Origin: Lanius collurio
Lineage: Eukaryota; Chordata; Aves; Passeriformes; Laniidae
NCBI GenBank assembly: GCA_020086605.1
Contig: JACBWW010000022.1
Location: forward strand, 3,277,244 to 3,341,243
Length of the DNA stretch: 64,000 bases
Direction: 5' to 3'
The position numbers were made by a program, and so were the translations under genes. Below, piece by piece: positions 13,550-24,105 of this stretch. The notes below the pieces were generated by a model, which saw only the letters and a program-made list of their open reading frames with translations, did no database searches and was not told the DNA's origin. Positions within the stretch are counted from its first letter, which is position 1. Each line of letters begins with the position of its first letter.

Positions 13550-15288
13550 GGTGCCATTTCTGATTTGTGAGAGATCTTATCAATTTCACATATAGGTATA
13601 TATATATATGACTCTTTCTGTCCATCTCACAATTATGTAAGTCTTTGATATAATCTTAGGCTTGGTCTTATAATTTAATTTACTTCAGTGTTGTTTTTTT
13701 TTTTCTTCTTTCCTCTGTACAACTGACTCAGAAAATCCCATTCTTTCTGCTCAATGGAATGTTTCATGTGCTTTGATTTTTCTTTTTTTTTTTTTTTTGT
13801 GCAGGGTGGAGAAATATGCTTTCTTTGTATTTATCTCATTTTATACTTAAAACGTTGAGTGCATATCTATCAGAAACAGATATTCCATGCCCTTCTGCTT
13901 CAGGCCATTTATCTTGGCCTTATCGAGCAAGCTGTAAGAGATTTAGAATAAGATGGCTGCTGAGGCTGTGAACACCTGCTGATTACTCCTGCATTAACAG
14001 AAAGAGAAGTAAAAAGCTGCCAGCAGATCTCTTCTTCCCTCGTGATACTTGAACTTAGTTCTTTCTTGACTGCAAAAGACTTGAATTTAGATTAGACTGT
14101 AGCACTGAGATGTCATAATTTCAACTAGTTTGAGTAGGGGGAGAGAAAGGTTTGACCAATCAACCATCCCTAGATTTTTTTTTCTTCTCATTTTTACTGT
14201 CCATTTTCATTCCTCACATTTCATACACATTGTTTTTGATCACACCCAGTGACTTTTCAAAGCAACAGACAAGCTTCAAAGAATATTCAAAGAATGTCTA
14301 ACTATCACAGAGTCTCCATAATTTTAAGCTTAAACAAACTGTATTGCATACACAAATCTACCTTTGAATTTCTGTGACAGCTTCCCCAGTACCACACATT
14401 GAGACCAAAATCACTGTAATAGATGTGAATTCTGCAAAGGAACCACTGCAGACATTTGGAGCTGCTCTCAGAGTAGGGTGCACTTCTCTAAACAGTTGAT
14501 GAGCAATGACTGCTGTACTTAGCTTTTCTTGGGTTTTTTATTTCTGAACAAGCTTATTCGGGGGAAGGAAAAAAAAGGATCAACAATGCAAAACCAAGAA
14601 GCAAATGGAAACCCTGAAGTTGCAAGTTTAGAAGCACCACGTTTTCACAGCATAAAAATTATGCAAGATGGCAAAGAACTCAAAGAAAGATAACACTCTG
14701 GTGAGATCAAATTGCCTGGGGTGACCAACATCTTAGCAAAAAGCCATCCAAGTTCTGCAGTTTCTCTCCAAGGAAAACAAACACGAGAATGAAGTCTACA
14801 TGGAGAAAGGCACTGCACATACCCAAAAGCATTACAATACTTTTCATCTACTTCATAATGCAGCAGCCCTGACATCTTACAGCTTTTGTATTAATGCAAA
14901 TGAACTTTTAACTTTAAGAGGACAGCAACATTAAGCAGTATAAATTTACATGAGGCTAAAGCTCATAAGAATGCTCAAAAACAATAACTGAGGTCTGTTT
15001 GGATGGTTTACACAATGCCATACTGGCATTTTACTTTCATGCTTGGCTGGAAAACACTCAGTATTGATGCTCAGTAACATAAGCTGAACAACTGTTCTCA
15101 AAGAAACACCTACACACCAGAATGTGCTTAGTAGTTTTAAAATTAAAATTATTCTTTTTTGAACTCTGATAACAGAATGTAGTTCCTTTTTGCTGTAACA
15201 CTTTAATGTTTTATCCGTGTTCTAACCATGCCGTAATTTGAATTCAGTCTTATGTCTTAAAAAATTTACAACTGTTCTTTCCCAAATA

Positions 15289-15565
15289 ATCACAGAATGA
15301 ATGTTAAGGAATTGGAAGGGACCTTAAAGACCACCTTGTCCCATCTTCCCCTGCCGTGGGCAGGACACCTCCCACTAGACTGGGTTGCTCCAAGCCCCTC
15401 CCAACCTGGCCTTGGACAGTTCCACGCTTGGGGCATCCACAACCTCCCTGGGCAATCTGTTTCAGTGTCTCACCACTCTCACAGTAGGGAATTTCTTCCC
15501 AATATTTAACCTACATTTCCCCTCTTTCAATTTATACCTGTTTTTCCTTCTCCTATAACTACTGT
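15289..15565 (-). mobile_element. CR1 LINE 3'-end fragment (minus orientation)
   Basis: Reading the plus strand, cacagaatg, ttggaagggacctta, the ctgccgtgggcagg block, cactagactgggttgctc, caacctggccttg and the late aatttcttcccaat follow the complement of the avian CR1 3' region in order. The element therefore runs right to left. It is a 5'-truncated non-coding copy, as most CR1 insertions are. Divergence is moderate. Confidence 0.85.
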
Positions 15566-15739
15566 TCCATCACAGCACCTCATTTTGTCAAAAGCTCCAG
15601 AAGTAGCAAGAACATTTTGCCAAATGTCTGTGGGAACAACCCCCAGTCAGAATTATACATTGTATGGGATGAGGCCATGTCTGCCAAACAGCTGAGCTGG
15701 GTTAGCAAATTCAAAACTTGCATCAAAGCTCAGAATCCT

Positions 15740-15800
15740 TAAAAAAACTCCACAAAAAAAAAAAAACCAAAAAAAAAAAACAAAAAACAAAAAACAAAAA
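15740..15800 (+). repeat. A-rich simple repeat, (CAAAAA)n-like
   Basis: Runs of A separated by single or double C, in the gap between two oppositely oriented CR1 fragments. No gene is present. Confidence 0.8.
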
Positions 15801-15969
15801 ATCCAAAACCTCACGTCTACTAACAAGCTCTTCTATGAACATTAGCCCAAATCCTCACTTTCCCCATTTTGTGGTGAACCACAAAATACCCCCTTTAGCT
15901 CTACTAGCACTTGTTCAGTTGGGATGAGCTCTTTCATGGGATTTCACTGTGGTTTTTAACATCCTCACA

Positions 15970-16296
15970 AGGAGGAGCAGAAGGGCAGGAACAGACCTTT
16001 TCATTCTCATGACAGGACAGGACTTGAGGAAATGGCTGGGAGCTGAATCAGGAGAGATTTAGCTTTTACAGAAGAAAGGAAGGTTTTACAAAGGTGGGCA
16101 ACCCAAAGTGTAGCTGGGCACTAGAACAGGCTCCCCAGGGCAATGGGCACAGCACCAAACCTTGTCTGAGCTCAAGAAGCATTTGGACAATGTCATGGTG
16201 TGACTCTTGGGGGGTCCTGCTCAGGGCCAGGAGTTGGACTCAATGATCCTCAATGATAGGTCCCTTCCCATTCAGAACATGCTATGAGTCTATGAC
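15970..16296 (+). mobile_element. CR1 LINE 3'-end fragment (plus orientation)
   Basis: It begins with a degraded gcagaagggcaggaacagac and gacaggacaggacttgagg, then has ggagagatttag, gaacaggctccccagggcaa, gggtcctgctcagggccagg and agttggactcaatgatcct. It ends with ggtcccttcccattcagaac followed by two degenerate TCTATGA-type terminal repeats (ctatgagtctatgac). This is the CR1 variant with the GGGCCAGGAGTTGGACTC tail. It lies 400 bp from the minus-strand CR1 at 15289, and the two belong to different subfamilies. Confidence 0.85.
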
Positions 16297-17493
16297 AATA
16301 ATTTTGTAATCTGTTAGGAAACAGAAAATGTCACGTTTCTGTAGCTCTTTTTCCTCCTAAACGGTAATTATAAAACTGGTACTGTTAAAATGGCCTTCCC
16401 AGTTTTCTCTCCTCCCTACCTGAATATTGTTTATTTTTGCCCGTATACTGAGTGACAGCCCCCATAGTTTCTGCAAATTACCTTTGCTCCAGCATATAAT
16501 TACGGCATCCTTTAAAGACTGCATCACCAGTAACTAGTTACTGTCAGCACAGTGAACTGGGTTGGGTAAATCATTATCTACTCAGGCTTAGATATCATAA
16601 ACGTGCTGGGAAAGAAATAAATTATAGATCAATAGTACTGGAACTGGAATGATCCATCCCACTTAATTAGAACTACCATATTTCAGTACAGTTAACAACA
16701 GTTAAAAAGAAAATGAAAAAGTCAACCCCTTGAATAAATCTTAGTAAGTCCGGTCCTTAAACTACCATTCTACAGAGATGTGGGGTTTTTAATGCACAAT
16801 CATAAAATAATTTAGTGGCAATATCATTAGCAACAGCTGAATTTCAGAATAATAGTTCTTCATACAGCCAGTATGAACCACTAAAGCTTCACAGCCTTGC
16901 ATGAATGGACTGGGCTGGGTAGCTGGGAAATTGTTGTTGTATTTCTAGAGGATGGTTCAGCTTAAACAGCTTCAAAGAGATTTCTGTGTTAAGTTTATCC
17001 TACATTTTGGGAAATTTTCAGAAGCTTAAACTGGTAAAAGGGTTGATGGAAGCAGGTATGCATCCACCAGTGTATCCACCTGCAGGAAACTAAATCTAAC
17101 CATTGGAAGCTGTAACAAGTCAAGCACGAGACTGCTTTTACAAAGGAAAAAAAAATTACACAAACAAAAAAACCCCAAAACTGAAACAAACCACCAATGA
17201 AATCAACGGATGTTTATTTATTTGTGCCAGTCATTAGTGGAAGAGGGGCTCTCTTCCTTAGCCCCGAGTGCTACACCTACATGATACATCTCTGATATAT
17301 CTACCATCCCCTCAGCCTTACATTAACCCCCCACTCCCAGAACAGCCCCCGGAGTGGATTCAGTTGTTGTCAACGTGCTTCACATTTTCAAACTGGAAGT
17401 AAAAATCTATCCCTCAACCAATTTCTTATGACAAAAAAAAAAAAAATCAACTCAACTTTTCCCAATTTTAAACTAATCCAGGACTACCCAAGA

Positions 17494-17537
<44 letters not shown>

Positions 17538-17590
17538 CAAATTAAATTACGAAGCTAAGCAAAAGGGAAAAAAAGAAACAAAAAGGCGCA
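16297..17590. other. Intergenic region upstream of UQCRFS1
   Basis: Ordinary AT-rich sequence to about 17400, then the A-rich stretches at 17433 and 17495. No gene is supported. Confidence 0.6.
17495..17535 (+). repeat. Poly(A) tract, 41 uninterrupted A
   Basis: The longest homopolymer in the window, about 450 bp upstream of the UQCRFS1 start; a 13-A run at 17433-17446 precedes it. There is no obvious retrocopy to its left, so it may be a free microsatellite. Its exact length may be unreliable because long homopolymers are prone to sequencing error. Confidence 0.9.
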
Positions 17591-17730
17591 AAAATGATGT
17601 ATTGCCCTGAGCTCTAGCGGGGAGCAGCACAGTGCAGTGCGGGACGGCACCACAGCACACGGACAGCCCCTCAGAGCCTTTCACAGACACACCTCAAAGA
17701 ACTGCGCCAGAGGAGAACAAGAGTGTGCTG

Positions 17731-17845
17731 AAAGAAAGGAAAAACGAAGGGGAGGGGAGGAAAAAAAAAATAAAAGTAGGGGGGGAAAAAGGGAGGAGGG
17801 GGAGGAAGGAAAAAAGCAAGGAAAAAGGAAAGAAAAAGAAAAAGC
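17731..17845 (+). repeat. Polypurine (GGA/GAAA) tract upstream of the UQCRFS1 promoter
   Basis: About 115 bp almost entirely of A and G on the plus strand, with only a few pyrimidine interruptions. It includes six or more G-runs of three or longer between 17747 and 17812. Such tracts can form triplex or G-quadruplex DNA and often mark nucleosome-free promoter flanks. Function is inferred. Confidence 0.8.
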
Positions 17846-17892
17846 AGCCCCCAAATCCCGTTATTGCGCACCGCCCCCTCAAGGTACCCCTC

Positions 17893-17904
17893 CGCGCCTG
17901 CGTG
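17893..17904 (+). promoter_or_regulatory. NRF-1-like site directly abutting the CRE
   Basis: CGCGCCTGCGTG matches the NRF-1 consensus YGCGCAYGCGCR at 10 of 12 positions. It touches the CRE, leaving no spacer. NRF-1 is a known activator of nuclear genes for respiratory-chain subunits, so the motif suits this gene. Binding is inferred from sequence only. Confidence 0.5.
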
Positions 17905-17912
17905 TGACGTCA
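17905..17912 (+). promoter_or_regulatory. Full palindromic CRE/ATF site TGACGTCA
   Basis: Exact 8-bp CREB/ATF consensus 76 bp upstream of the UQCRFS1 start codon. A second half-site, TGACG, lies at 17937-17941. Position inside a CpG-island promoter makes real use likely, but binding is inferred. Confidence 0.7.
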
Positions 17913-17987
17913 GCCCCGCGCGAGACCGCGGTGCTGTGACGTGTCGGGGCGCGCGCCGGCCGGGAAGGTCGCCGGGGGGACGCCGCC

Positions 17988-18198
17988 ATGCTGTCCGTGG
18001 CCGCCCGCGCCGGGCCCTTCGCGCCCTTCGTGTCCGCCGCCGCCCACGCCGTGCCCGGCCCGCTCCGCCCGCTCGCCCCGGCGGCCGCGCACCGGGAACA
18101 GAAGGTGCCGCTGGACCTAAAGCGGCCCTTTCTCTGCCGGGAGTCCCTGAGCGGCCGCGCCGCCCGCGGGGGGCTCGTCGCCAGCGTCAGCCTGAACG
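17988..18198 (+). CDS. UQCRFS1: UQCRFS1 coding exon 1: presequence of the Rieske iron-sulfur protein
   Basis: First coding exon of the Rieske subunit of ubiquinol-cytochrome c reductase (complex III). It encodes residues 1-70 plus the first base of codon 71. The protein starts [15 protein letters not shown] and contains the block [14 protein letters not shown] and the ending LVASVSLN, all close to the human protein as I remember it. This part is the long mitochondrial presequence: arginine-bearing, alanine-rich, with no acidic residue before E37. In vertebrates it is cut off after import and stays in complex III as a small subunit (subunit 9). The start is the first ATG of the CpG island; its context is gccgccATGc, with G at -3. 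The exon ends AAC G|GTGCGG, a donor leaving a phase-1 intron, and codon 71 becomes GCC (Ala) after joining to 20159. Other open frames over this GC-rich exon are shadows. Confidence 0.97.
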
Positions 18199-20158
18199 GT
18201 GCGGGCCGGGGGAGCGGCGGGGCGGGCGGGGGCCGCGGGCACAGAGAGAGCCCCGCCAGCCCTCCTGGGCACCGGCGGGGAGAGCCGGCTCCGGCCGGGC
18301 GGGCAGGGGAGCAGAGCCGGGAAGGAGAGCAGGCGGGCGGGCTGCGGGCGCTTGGGCCGCCTGAGGGTTTTAAATGTTTGATTCAGGTGTCACCGTCGCA
18401 GTGGCTCGCATTTACAACTACAGAGCTTGTTCAAGGGCACCTGAATGCCAGCTTCCTCTCAATGACTCACAGAACGGGGCAGGCTGGAAAGGACCACAGT
18501 GGGTCATCTCTCTGCCCAAAGAGGGTCAGCCCAGGGCACAGGATTGCGTCTAGGCGCTTGTAGAGGATCTCTCCGTTGGGGGAGATGTCTCAGGTTATGG
18601 TTATTTTACCATTGAGAAAATGCAGCTAAATTCTGTCATTCGGAGAGGTTTTTAATTGTGGGCACCAGAGCAGAGGGGTGCCGTGAGAACACACTCTGTG
18701 TTTCACCCTATGGTACCCCCAGGTCGGGGAAGCATCAGCCAAGGAGTGAGCCCGAGGGGTTCTGTAGAGCCCGACCTCTGGCCCAAGGGCTGTGGCTCTC
18801 CCTGACGCTGACCTGCAGTTCCTGGAGAACTGGTGCCCGGCTCTGCAAGCTGTCAGTGACGGAACGTTCTGCTTCAGAACGGTACAGAATGCACACGTTT
18901 AATTCTGGGAGGGCAGTGCTGTGCAGAAGATTCTGTAGCAATTAGAGCTGTGTTCTTCACTTGACCCTCAGCTGTAAAGGTTTGCTCAGGTGGAAATTCT
19001 ACAAATGTGTGACTGACATAGCTGACACTTAGCCATACTCTGTTTTAATTAACATCAAACATGCTTGTCACTTAGTATAGCAAATTTTTAGAAGTTAATC
19101 ATATTACTTGTTATTAAATGCTTTAAGTCTTGATACTGAAGTAACTTAGTATGGAGTACTATCTCAGAATTTTAATTTTCAGTTTAATTTCTTTGCCGTT
19201 AAAATCCTATAGGAAATACCTTCTCAATGCTGAGTTACTTGTAAATAAATGTAACTATTTTCCCCATTATATTGCATCTAAATACCTGGGAATTAAACTT
19301 TTAAGTGCTTTGAGACATCTCTTAATTTTCTGCCAACTGCTAGAAAATATAAAGACTAAATAATATTCTTCCAAGTAACACGTTGCACTTTGGCAAGTGA
19401 CATGTTCTGTCACTGCCACGTTCTTTTCTTTAGCTTAGAGATTTTCAGTTGGGGAAGCATCCTTCTTTTGTTGGAGAAACTCAAGGGAGGCCTTTTAGTT
19501 ATCCCTCATACCCTGCTACTTGAGCACAGAGGTTTGATGTGGGAATCCCACTTGAAACTGGATAATTTTTAGGTTTATACCTAAATCTTGTAAAAAGCAA
19601 GTGTGGGGACTGCAGGTTAAAAAATTATTTACTGTGGCTTTCAGCTTGGACAACAATTTAATAATGAAGGAGGATGCCTGATATTTTTAATTTTAAAAAG
19701 GCTTAACCACACACTTAATATTACTACAGGTATAGAAGTTACTTCAGACAAAAGATAACACAAAAGTATTACACTGCAGGTGTGCAAATTTCACTGCATC
19801 ATTTTTCTTCTTAGCAGCTCTTTACAGGGAAACATTTGAATGGAACACAGATCTGCCTTTTCTGAGCTAGTCACGGTATCCTGCAGGAGTTTTTTCTTGA
19901 AATATACTGAAAAAAGTGTTCATTTATTTTTCAAAGATCAGGGAAACCAATTTCATGGATCACTTGTTAATCTACCAAAAATTTCCTCTGAAAACCATTT
20001 TCATACAACTTAAAACACTTAATTAATGGAATCCTACCCAGACTTTGGAATGACTTTTACCCATTATTCCAAAAATGCAACATAAAATGTGTAATTTGGA
20101 GTGCATTACAGTGTGTTTTACCTGGAAGTGGTGTCATTTGTTGTCCTTTTCCGTTCAG
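18199..20158 (+). other. UQCRFS1: UQCRFS1 intron 1 (phase 1, 1960 bp)
   Basis: GT at 18199-18200 and AG at 20157-20158. The intron starts inside the CpG island (GC-rich to about 18360) and then turns AT-rich. It carries one degraded CR1 fragment at 18466-18595. The single intron at the presequence/mature-chain border is the same architecture as in the human gene. The open frames in the intron (for example 18658-18945 and 19151-19363) have no recognisable content. Confidence 0.95.
18466..18595 (-). mobile_element. Degraded CR1 fragment inside the UQCRFS1 intron
   Basis: tcacagaacggggcaggctg, gaaaggaccacagtgggtca, a gggtcagcccagggcaca block and caggattgcgtctaggcg match the complement of an avian CR1 3' end in order, so the copy lies antisense to UQCRFS1. 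It is too short to code. It inflates an otherwise meaningless open frame that reads through exon 1 into the intron. Confidence 0.75.
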
Positions 20159-20769
20159 CCCCTGCCAGCGCTCGCTGTGTCCATAACGATGTCGCGGTCC
20201 CTGACTTCTCTGCCTATCGCCGCGAGGATGTGCAGGACGCCACCGCATCTTCCCAAGGCAGCAGTGATGCCAGGAAAGGCTTTTCCTACCTGATGACTGC
20301 AGCGACAGGTGTAACAACTGCCTATGTTGCCAAGAATGTTGTCACCCAGTTTATTTCCAGCCTGAGTGCCTCTGCTGATGTGCTGGCTTTGTCAAAGATT
20401 GAGATCAAGCTGTCTGACATTCCAGAAGGCAAGAACATGGCTTTCAAGTGGAGAGGGAAGCCCCTTTTCGTGCGTCACAGAACCCAGGCAGAGATTAGTC
20501 AGGAAGCTGAAGTTGATCTGTCTCAACTGAGGGATCCACAGCACGACTTAGACAGAGTGAAGAAGCCCGAGTGGGTGATCCTGGTGGGGGTGTGCACTCA
20601 CCTGGGCTGTGTCCCCATCGCCAACTCCGGGGATTTTGGCGGGTACTACTGCCCCTGCCATGGCTCCCACTATGACGCCTCTGGCAGAATCAGGAAAGGC
20701 CCTGCTCCCTTAAACCTCGAGGTCCCAGTTTACGAGTTTGTTGGGGATGACACAGTGGTGGTCGGCTGA
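20159..20769 (+). CDS. UQCRFS1: UQCRFS1 coding exon 2: Rieske [2Fe-2S] protein of complex III, mature chain
   Basis: Second and last coding exon; acceptor ttccgttcag|CC at 20157-20158. With exon 1 it gives 273 residues; the human protein has 274. The mature chain should begin near V78 (after C77), leaving 196 residues, the length known for the bovine subunit. Order: matrix N-terminus (about 78-108), one membrane helix (about 110-138), flexible hinge SASADVLAL (140-148), then the Rieske fold facing the intermembrane space. Cluster box 1 CTHLGC is at 216-221 and box 2 CPCHGS at 235-240. By family knowledge C216, H218, C235 and H238 bind the [2Fe-2S] cluster, and C221 and C237 form the disulfide. 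All are present, so the gene looks functional. The head takes electrons from ubiquinol at the Qo site and swings to cytochrome c1. Stop is TGA at 20767-20769; no frameshift or internal stop is seen. Confidence 0.98.
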
Positions 20770-20930
20770 GAGACAGTGCCTGCTCACCTCCATGTTCCTG
20801 GGAATGTACACCAGAAGGGTTAACTGAGGCATACTGTAAAACCAGATGAAATTAGCTGTCTAGATTCTCAACCAGAACTATGCTTGAATACTGTGTTCAA
20901 TTTCAATAAAAACTCGGAGTGAGCACTTGT
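20770..20930 (+). other. UQCRFS1: UQCRFS1 3' UTR with poly(A) signal
   Basis: The canonical signal AATAAA lies at 20905-20910, 136 nt after the stop codon. A T/GT-rich stretch follows (tttctttgtgtac around 20951, then gtgtgtcc near 20975), as expected for cleavage around 20920-20930. This gives a short 3' UTR of about 150-160 nt. Confidence 0.85.
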
Positions 20931-23900
20931 TCCTGACTTACGATAAAGCGTATTTCTTTGTGTACAGATTTCTAGTGTGTCCAGTCAAGGAGATGCTACA
21001 GCAGACCCACAACACAGAGCCCTCCTGAAGGGCTGCTCATTCAAAGTAGACACTGAGCTACAAAGCCACAAAGAGATCTTTTAGTTGGCGTTGGTTGTGC
21101 CAATACAGCACAGAGCTGGTGCTTCACTGGGTGCAGAACAGGAGGAGAAACGAGGTTTGCTGTTTCTAGAACAAAGCAAAAAGACAGCAGGTGTCCTGTA
21201 CTTTGTGTTTCCTTCCCACTCTTTACTCCTGGTCTGAAAATACTTCTGTCTTGCACTACACTGATGTGCTCCCTCAGTTGCAAAACAGAATCCTCAGAAT
21301 TTTCAAGACACAAATAATATAAGCTTATTCCCGATAAAATAGTAAAATAACTCAAACCAGATTGCTAGAATTAAGCAGTATTAACCAGAAACTACAATGT
21401 GGTCTGACATAATGCTGCTCTGTGGATATACTGAGGGAGAATTCTGTCTGACATGAGTTTCACAATAGCGGTGACATTCATTTCAGGGAGTGTGTCACAA
21501 TCTATGAAAGTAGCAGTCAGTAAAAATTGAAATCCATTGTGTCCAGCCTGTTTGGTGAACAACTCAAATCTTATGTACATGCAAATATCAACTCTAAAGA
21601 GTATTTTTCTTTGTGCCTCATGAAAGAAGAAGAGATGAGATTGCTTTCTCCCTCTTGTTTTCAAATGGGTTCAGACAACACAAAGCTCCTGTAGCTGAAG
21701 CAAAGGGACAAGTCGAGTGTGTTGCCCCTATTACAACAAATTCAGGAAGACCTAAAGTGTGTGTGGTTCAGCCAAGGCCCCTAGTTCAGGCAGTTGAAGT
21801 TAAAGGCCAATCCTGCATAAAGACAGAGTTTCTAGGTCTGACTTGGATCCCACAAAGCCCACCCAGAGGAGCCCTTCATGACCACCAAGGAGCCAGGGCT
21901 GGGTGGGTGGTTACAGTGGATATTTGGAGCCATAGTGCAGCATTCCATTAAATCCCAGTTCTGCCTCTCACTCGGCACCCCCAGAGACAGCCAGAGTCTG
22001 GTGGGCTCTAGATGGGTCCATGCCATGAGAAACAAGGCAGTAACTAAAAATGTCAACCAGCAGCTCTGTTTAACATTACTCAGCCTTAGGTGTTTGTGTT
22101 TTAGAGGGAGGGGTTTTTTTTTCTACATATCTAGAAATTTAGCAAAACAGCAGTAACTGAGAAGTCAGACAAAACTGATAAACTTTTGGTGAACAAGGAA
22201 ATGTCATCAAGAGAAATGTGGGTTTGGAGACACTTCCATCTCCAGCCCCAGCCCCTGCTAATACAGTGCCTTGAGGTGCTTGTCAGTGCAGGGTTGGTAG
22301 CAGCAGGACAGCCAGGAGCAGTTTGCTCATTCCCATTCCCATTGGATGTATTGCCATCATTTGTTGTAGTGTTTACAATGAGGAGGAAAAGGGGACCCTG
22401 AGGGCTTCAGCAAGGCTCATTGTATTTACAAAACTTGTGTGGGAATTGTAAAAGGACAGAAGTTGTGATACGTATCGGTAACTTAGGTAAACAGCTGTAT
22501 TAATATTTTCAAAATTAATGGTGCTTCAATTTATTAAAGCCTTTATTTATATTTTGTACCTATTAAAATACATAATGCTGTAATCCTATTTGTAAGCAGC
22601 TAGAATATTAGAAGGTAATAAGTAATAGACTGCATGGATTTATCAGGAACTAACCAAGTCAATGCAATCACATTTCTTGCTATAATAGGATAACAGGCCT
22701 TGGAAACAGGGGGATATTAGCAGTAGCTGACAAAGTTTTAAGTAAGATTTTTACAACATCTCACAAAACATTCTCATGTCTACTAAGGAACCTGATATAA
22801 ATAATGCCCTACAAAGCGAGCATGTGCTGTGATAGAAATTAATAGCTAGGGAGCAGGTCTACAGAAAAGGATCTGGGATACCCATGAGAACAAGAACGGA
22901 TGGTTTGTAACAATCTTAATGTATCAAACGTTAAAATAACTTTGAAGATTAAAGTCTGTGGGGATAAATTATAATGTTAAAATGAATTGAATTCTTGATA
23001 GAGGAATAGGGGAAGCTGAGGAACTGGACAAATTAATGAAGGAAATTAATTACAAGACATTCCTCTGGTCAGAAAGTTGCAAGAGAGAAAAAATTTGAGG
23101 AAATACTATTGAATGTATGCATTATGCTGAATCCCTTTTAAATGTTAGTTTGTAGCCACTGTTAGAGATAGGTCACTGAGCTATTTGGGCTTCTTTCTAA
23201 CTCATTGGAGTCATCCTTGTGTTGTCTAACGTGCTGCAGCACAAACACATTATAACTTGGTTTGCGTAAAGAGACAGAACTGTTGGCATTTATTGTCCTA
23301 GCACTACTGGCAACCAGCTTGTGTCACAACTGTGATAGATTTTCTTCATTAACTATTTAGCATTATAACATTTTAATAACCTCAAGACATAAATTATGAC
23401 ATTGCCTTGTTCTAGCAATGCATAATCAAAATGTAATGTACCACATTGTTTACTAAATGCATTTTTCCCCTCTATGACATTAGAAATTTAAAATGAGCAA
23501 TTCTGCAATTAAAGCACATTAGAAATGCATATGTTTGTTGGCTTTACCCAACTTTTACAGGGGCTTGGAAAGCGAGACAAGAGGAAAATGTCATTTCTGC
23601 CTATAAATAATAGAGAATTAGCAGAAGATATCCCATATCTAACAACATAACAGAGTAGTGACGACTGATGTCTTTTGCCAGTCAGTCAAAGAATTGGCAG
23701 CTGGACAATGAATTCATCTTCTCCCTCACCAAGCAGAAGTTACACTTAAAGAGGCAGAGCTGGGATCAGAAGGTAAACAGTACAAGTGAAAGGGTTTTGC
23801 TTCTGGACTTAGAACAAGCTCGTATTTATCTTTACCAAAAATTCTACTGAAAAATCACCTTTAGCAAAAATTCTACAGTAAAAATCACCAATATGCAGGT

Positions 23901-24030
23901 TCTTTGCACAGCTTTCTGCAAGCAATCTAATTAATGATGGTGGGGGACTGAGTGGTTCACTCCCACCATGTAACAAAGAGAACCCCAAATACTCCCCAGA
24001 GTCATCATATGATTTACATGTAATTGTAAT
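20931..24030. other. Intergenic region downstream of UQCRFS1
   Basis: No gene is recognised. Contains a 30-bp tandem duplication at 23831-23889. Open frames (for example 21613-21951) lack any family signature. Confidence 0.6.
23831..23889 (+). repeat. Short tandem duplication (2 x ~30 bp)
   Basis: Two adjacent copies of tttancaaaaattctac followed by a short variable part and aaaatcacc (23831-23859 and 23860-23889). They differ at only a few positions and one indel, so this is a recent local duplication. Confidence 0.85.
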
Positions 24031-24031
24031 A

Positions 24032-24105
24032 CACAGAGTCAGAATCAGTAAGGTTGGAAAAGACCTCTAAGATAATGCCAGCTTCTAGTTCCTATCACAA
24101 AGAAA
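24032..24105 (-). mobile_element. Short CR1-type fragment
   Basis: agaatcagtaaggttggaaa and agacctctaagataatgcc match the complement of a CR1 3' end (the variant with AAGGTTGGAAAAGACCTC). Only the terminal part is recognisable, and the border to the right is unclear. Confidence 0.65.

Larger units (their letters stand above)
1092..15288. other. Gene-free AT-rich intergenic region
   Basis: Fourteen kilobases with no convincing gene. Open frames here are short and unrelated to any family I know. Visible landmarks are A-rich repeats at 2436-2659, a diverged 58-bp tandem duplication at 13433-13549, a short TA repeat near 13597, a 16-T run at 13783-13798, a hydrophobic minus-strand frame at 1458-1763 and a good orphan donor at 11454/11455. 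Much of it is unique-looking sequence that might hold regulatory elements, which cannot be judged without alignment. Confidence 0.55.
17860..18370 (+). promoter_or_regulatory. CpG island and promoter of UQCRFS1
   Basis: Dense CpG dinucleotides begin sharply after the purine tract, near 17870, and continue through exon 1 into the intron. No TATA box is seen upstream of the ATG, which fits a housekeeping CpG-island promoter with dispersed starts. The transcription start is not visible, but it must lie upstream of 17988 in this short island, so the 5' UTR is probably under about 120 nt. Confidence 0.85.

Noticed and set aside
17864..18364. Long arginine/alanine-rich frames over the UQCRFS1 CpG island on both strands
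   Set aside because: They are GC-driven shadows of exon 1 in other frames, with no homology, and the true frame is fixed by the Rieske presequence and splice phase.
18199..18563. Exon 1 reading on into the intron (191-codon frame)
   Set aside because: The GTGCGG donor at 18199 and perfect rejoining at 20159 restore the Rieske protein; the read-through part is intron and CR1.
20057..20317. Minus-strand frame opposite UQCRFS1 exon 2
   Set aside because: Antisense shadow of a conserved coding exon with no recognisable content.
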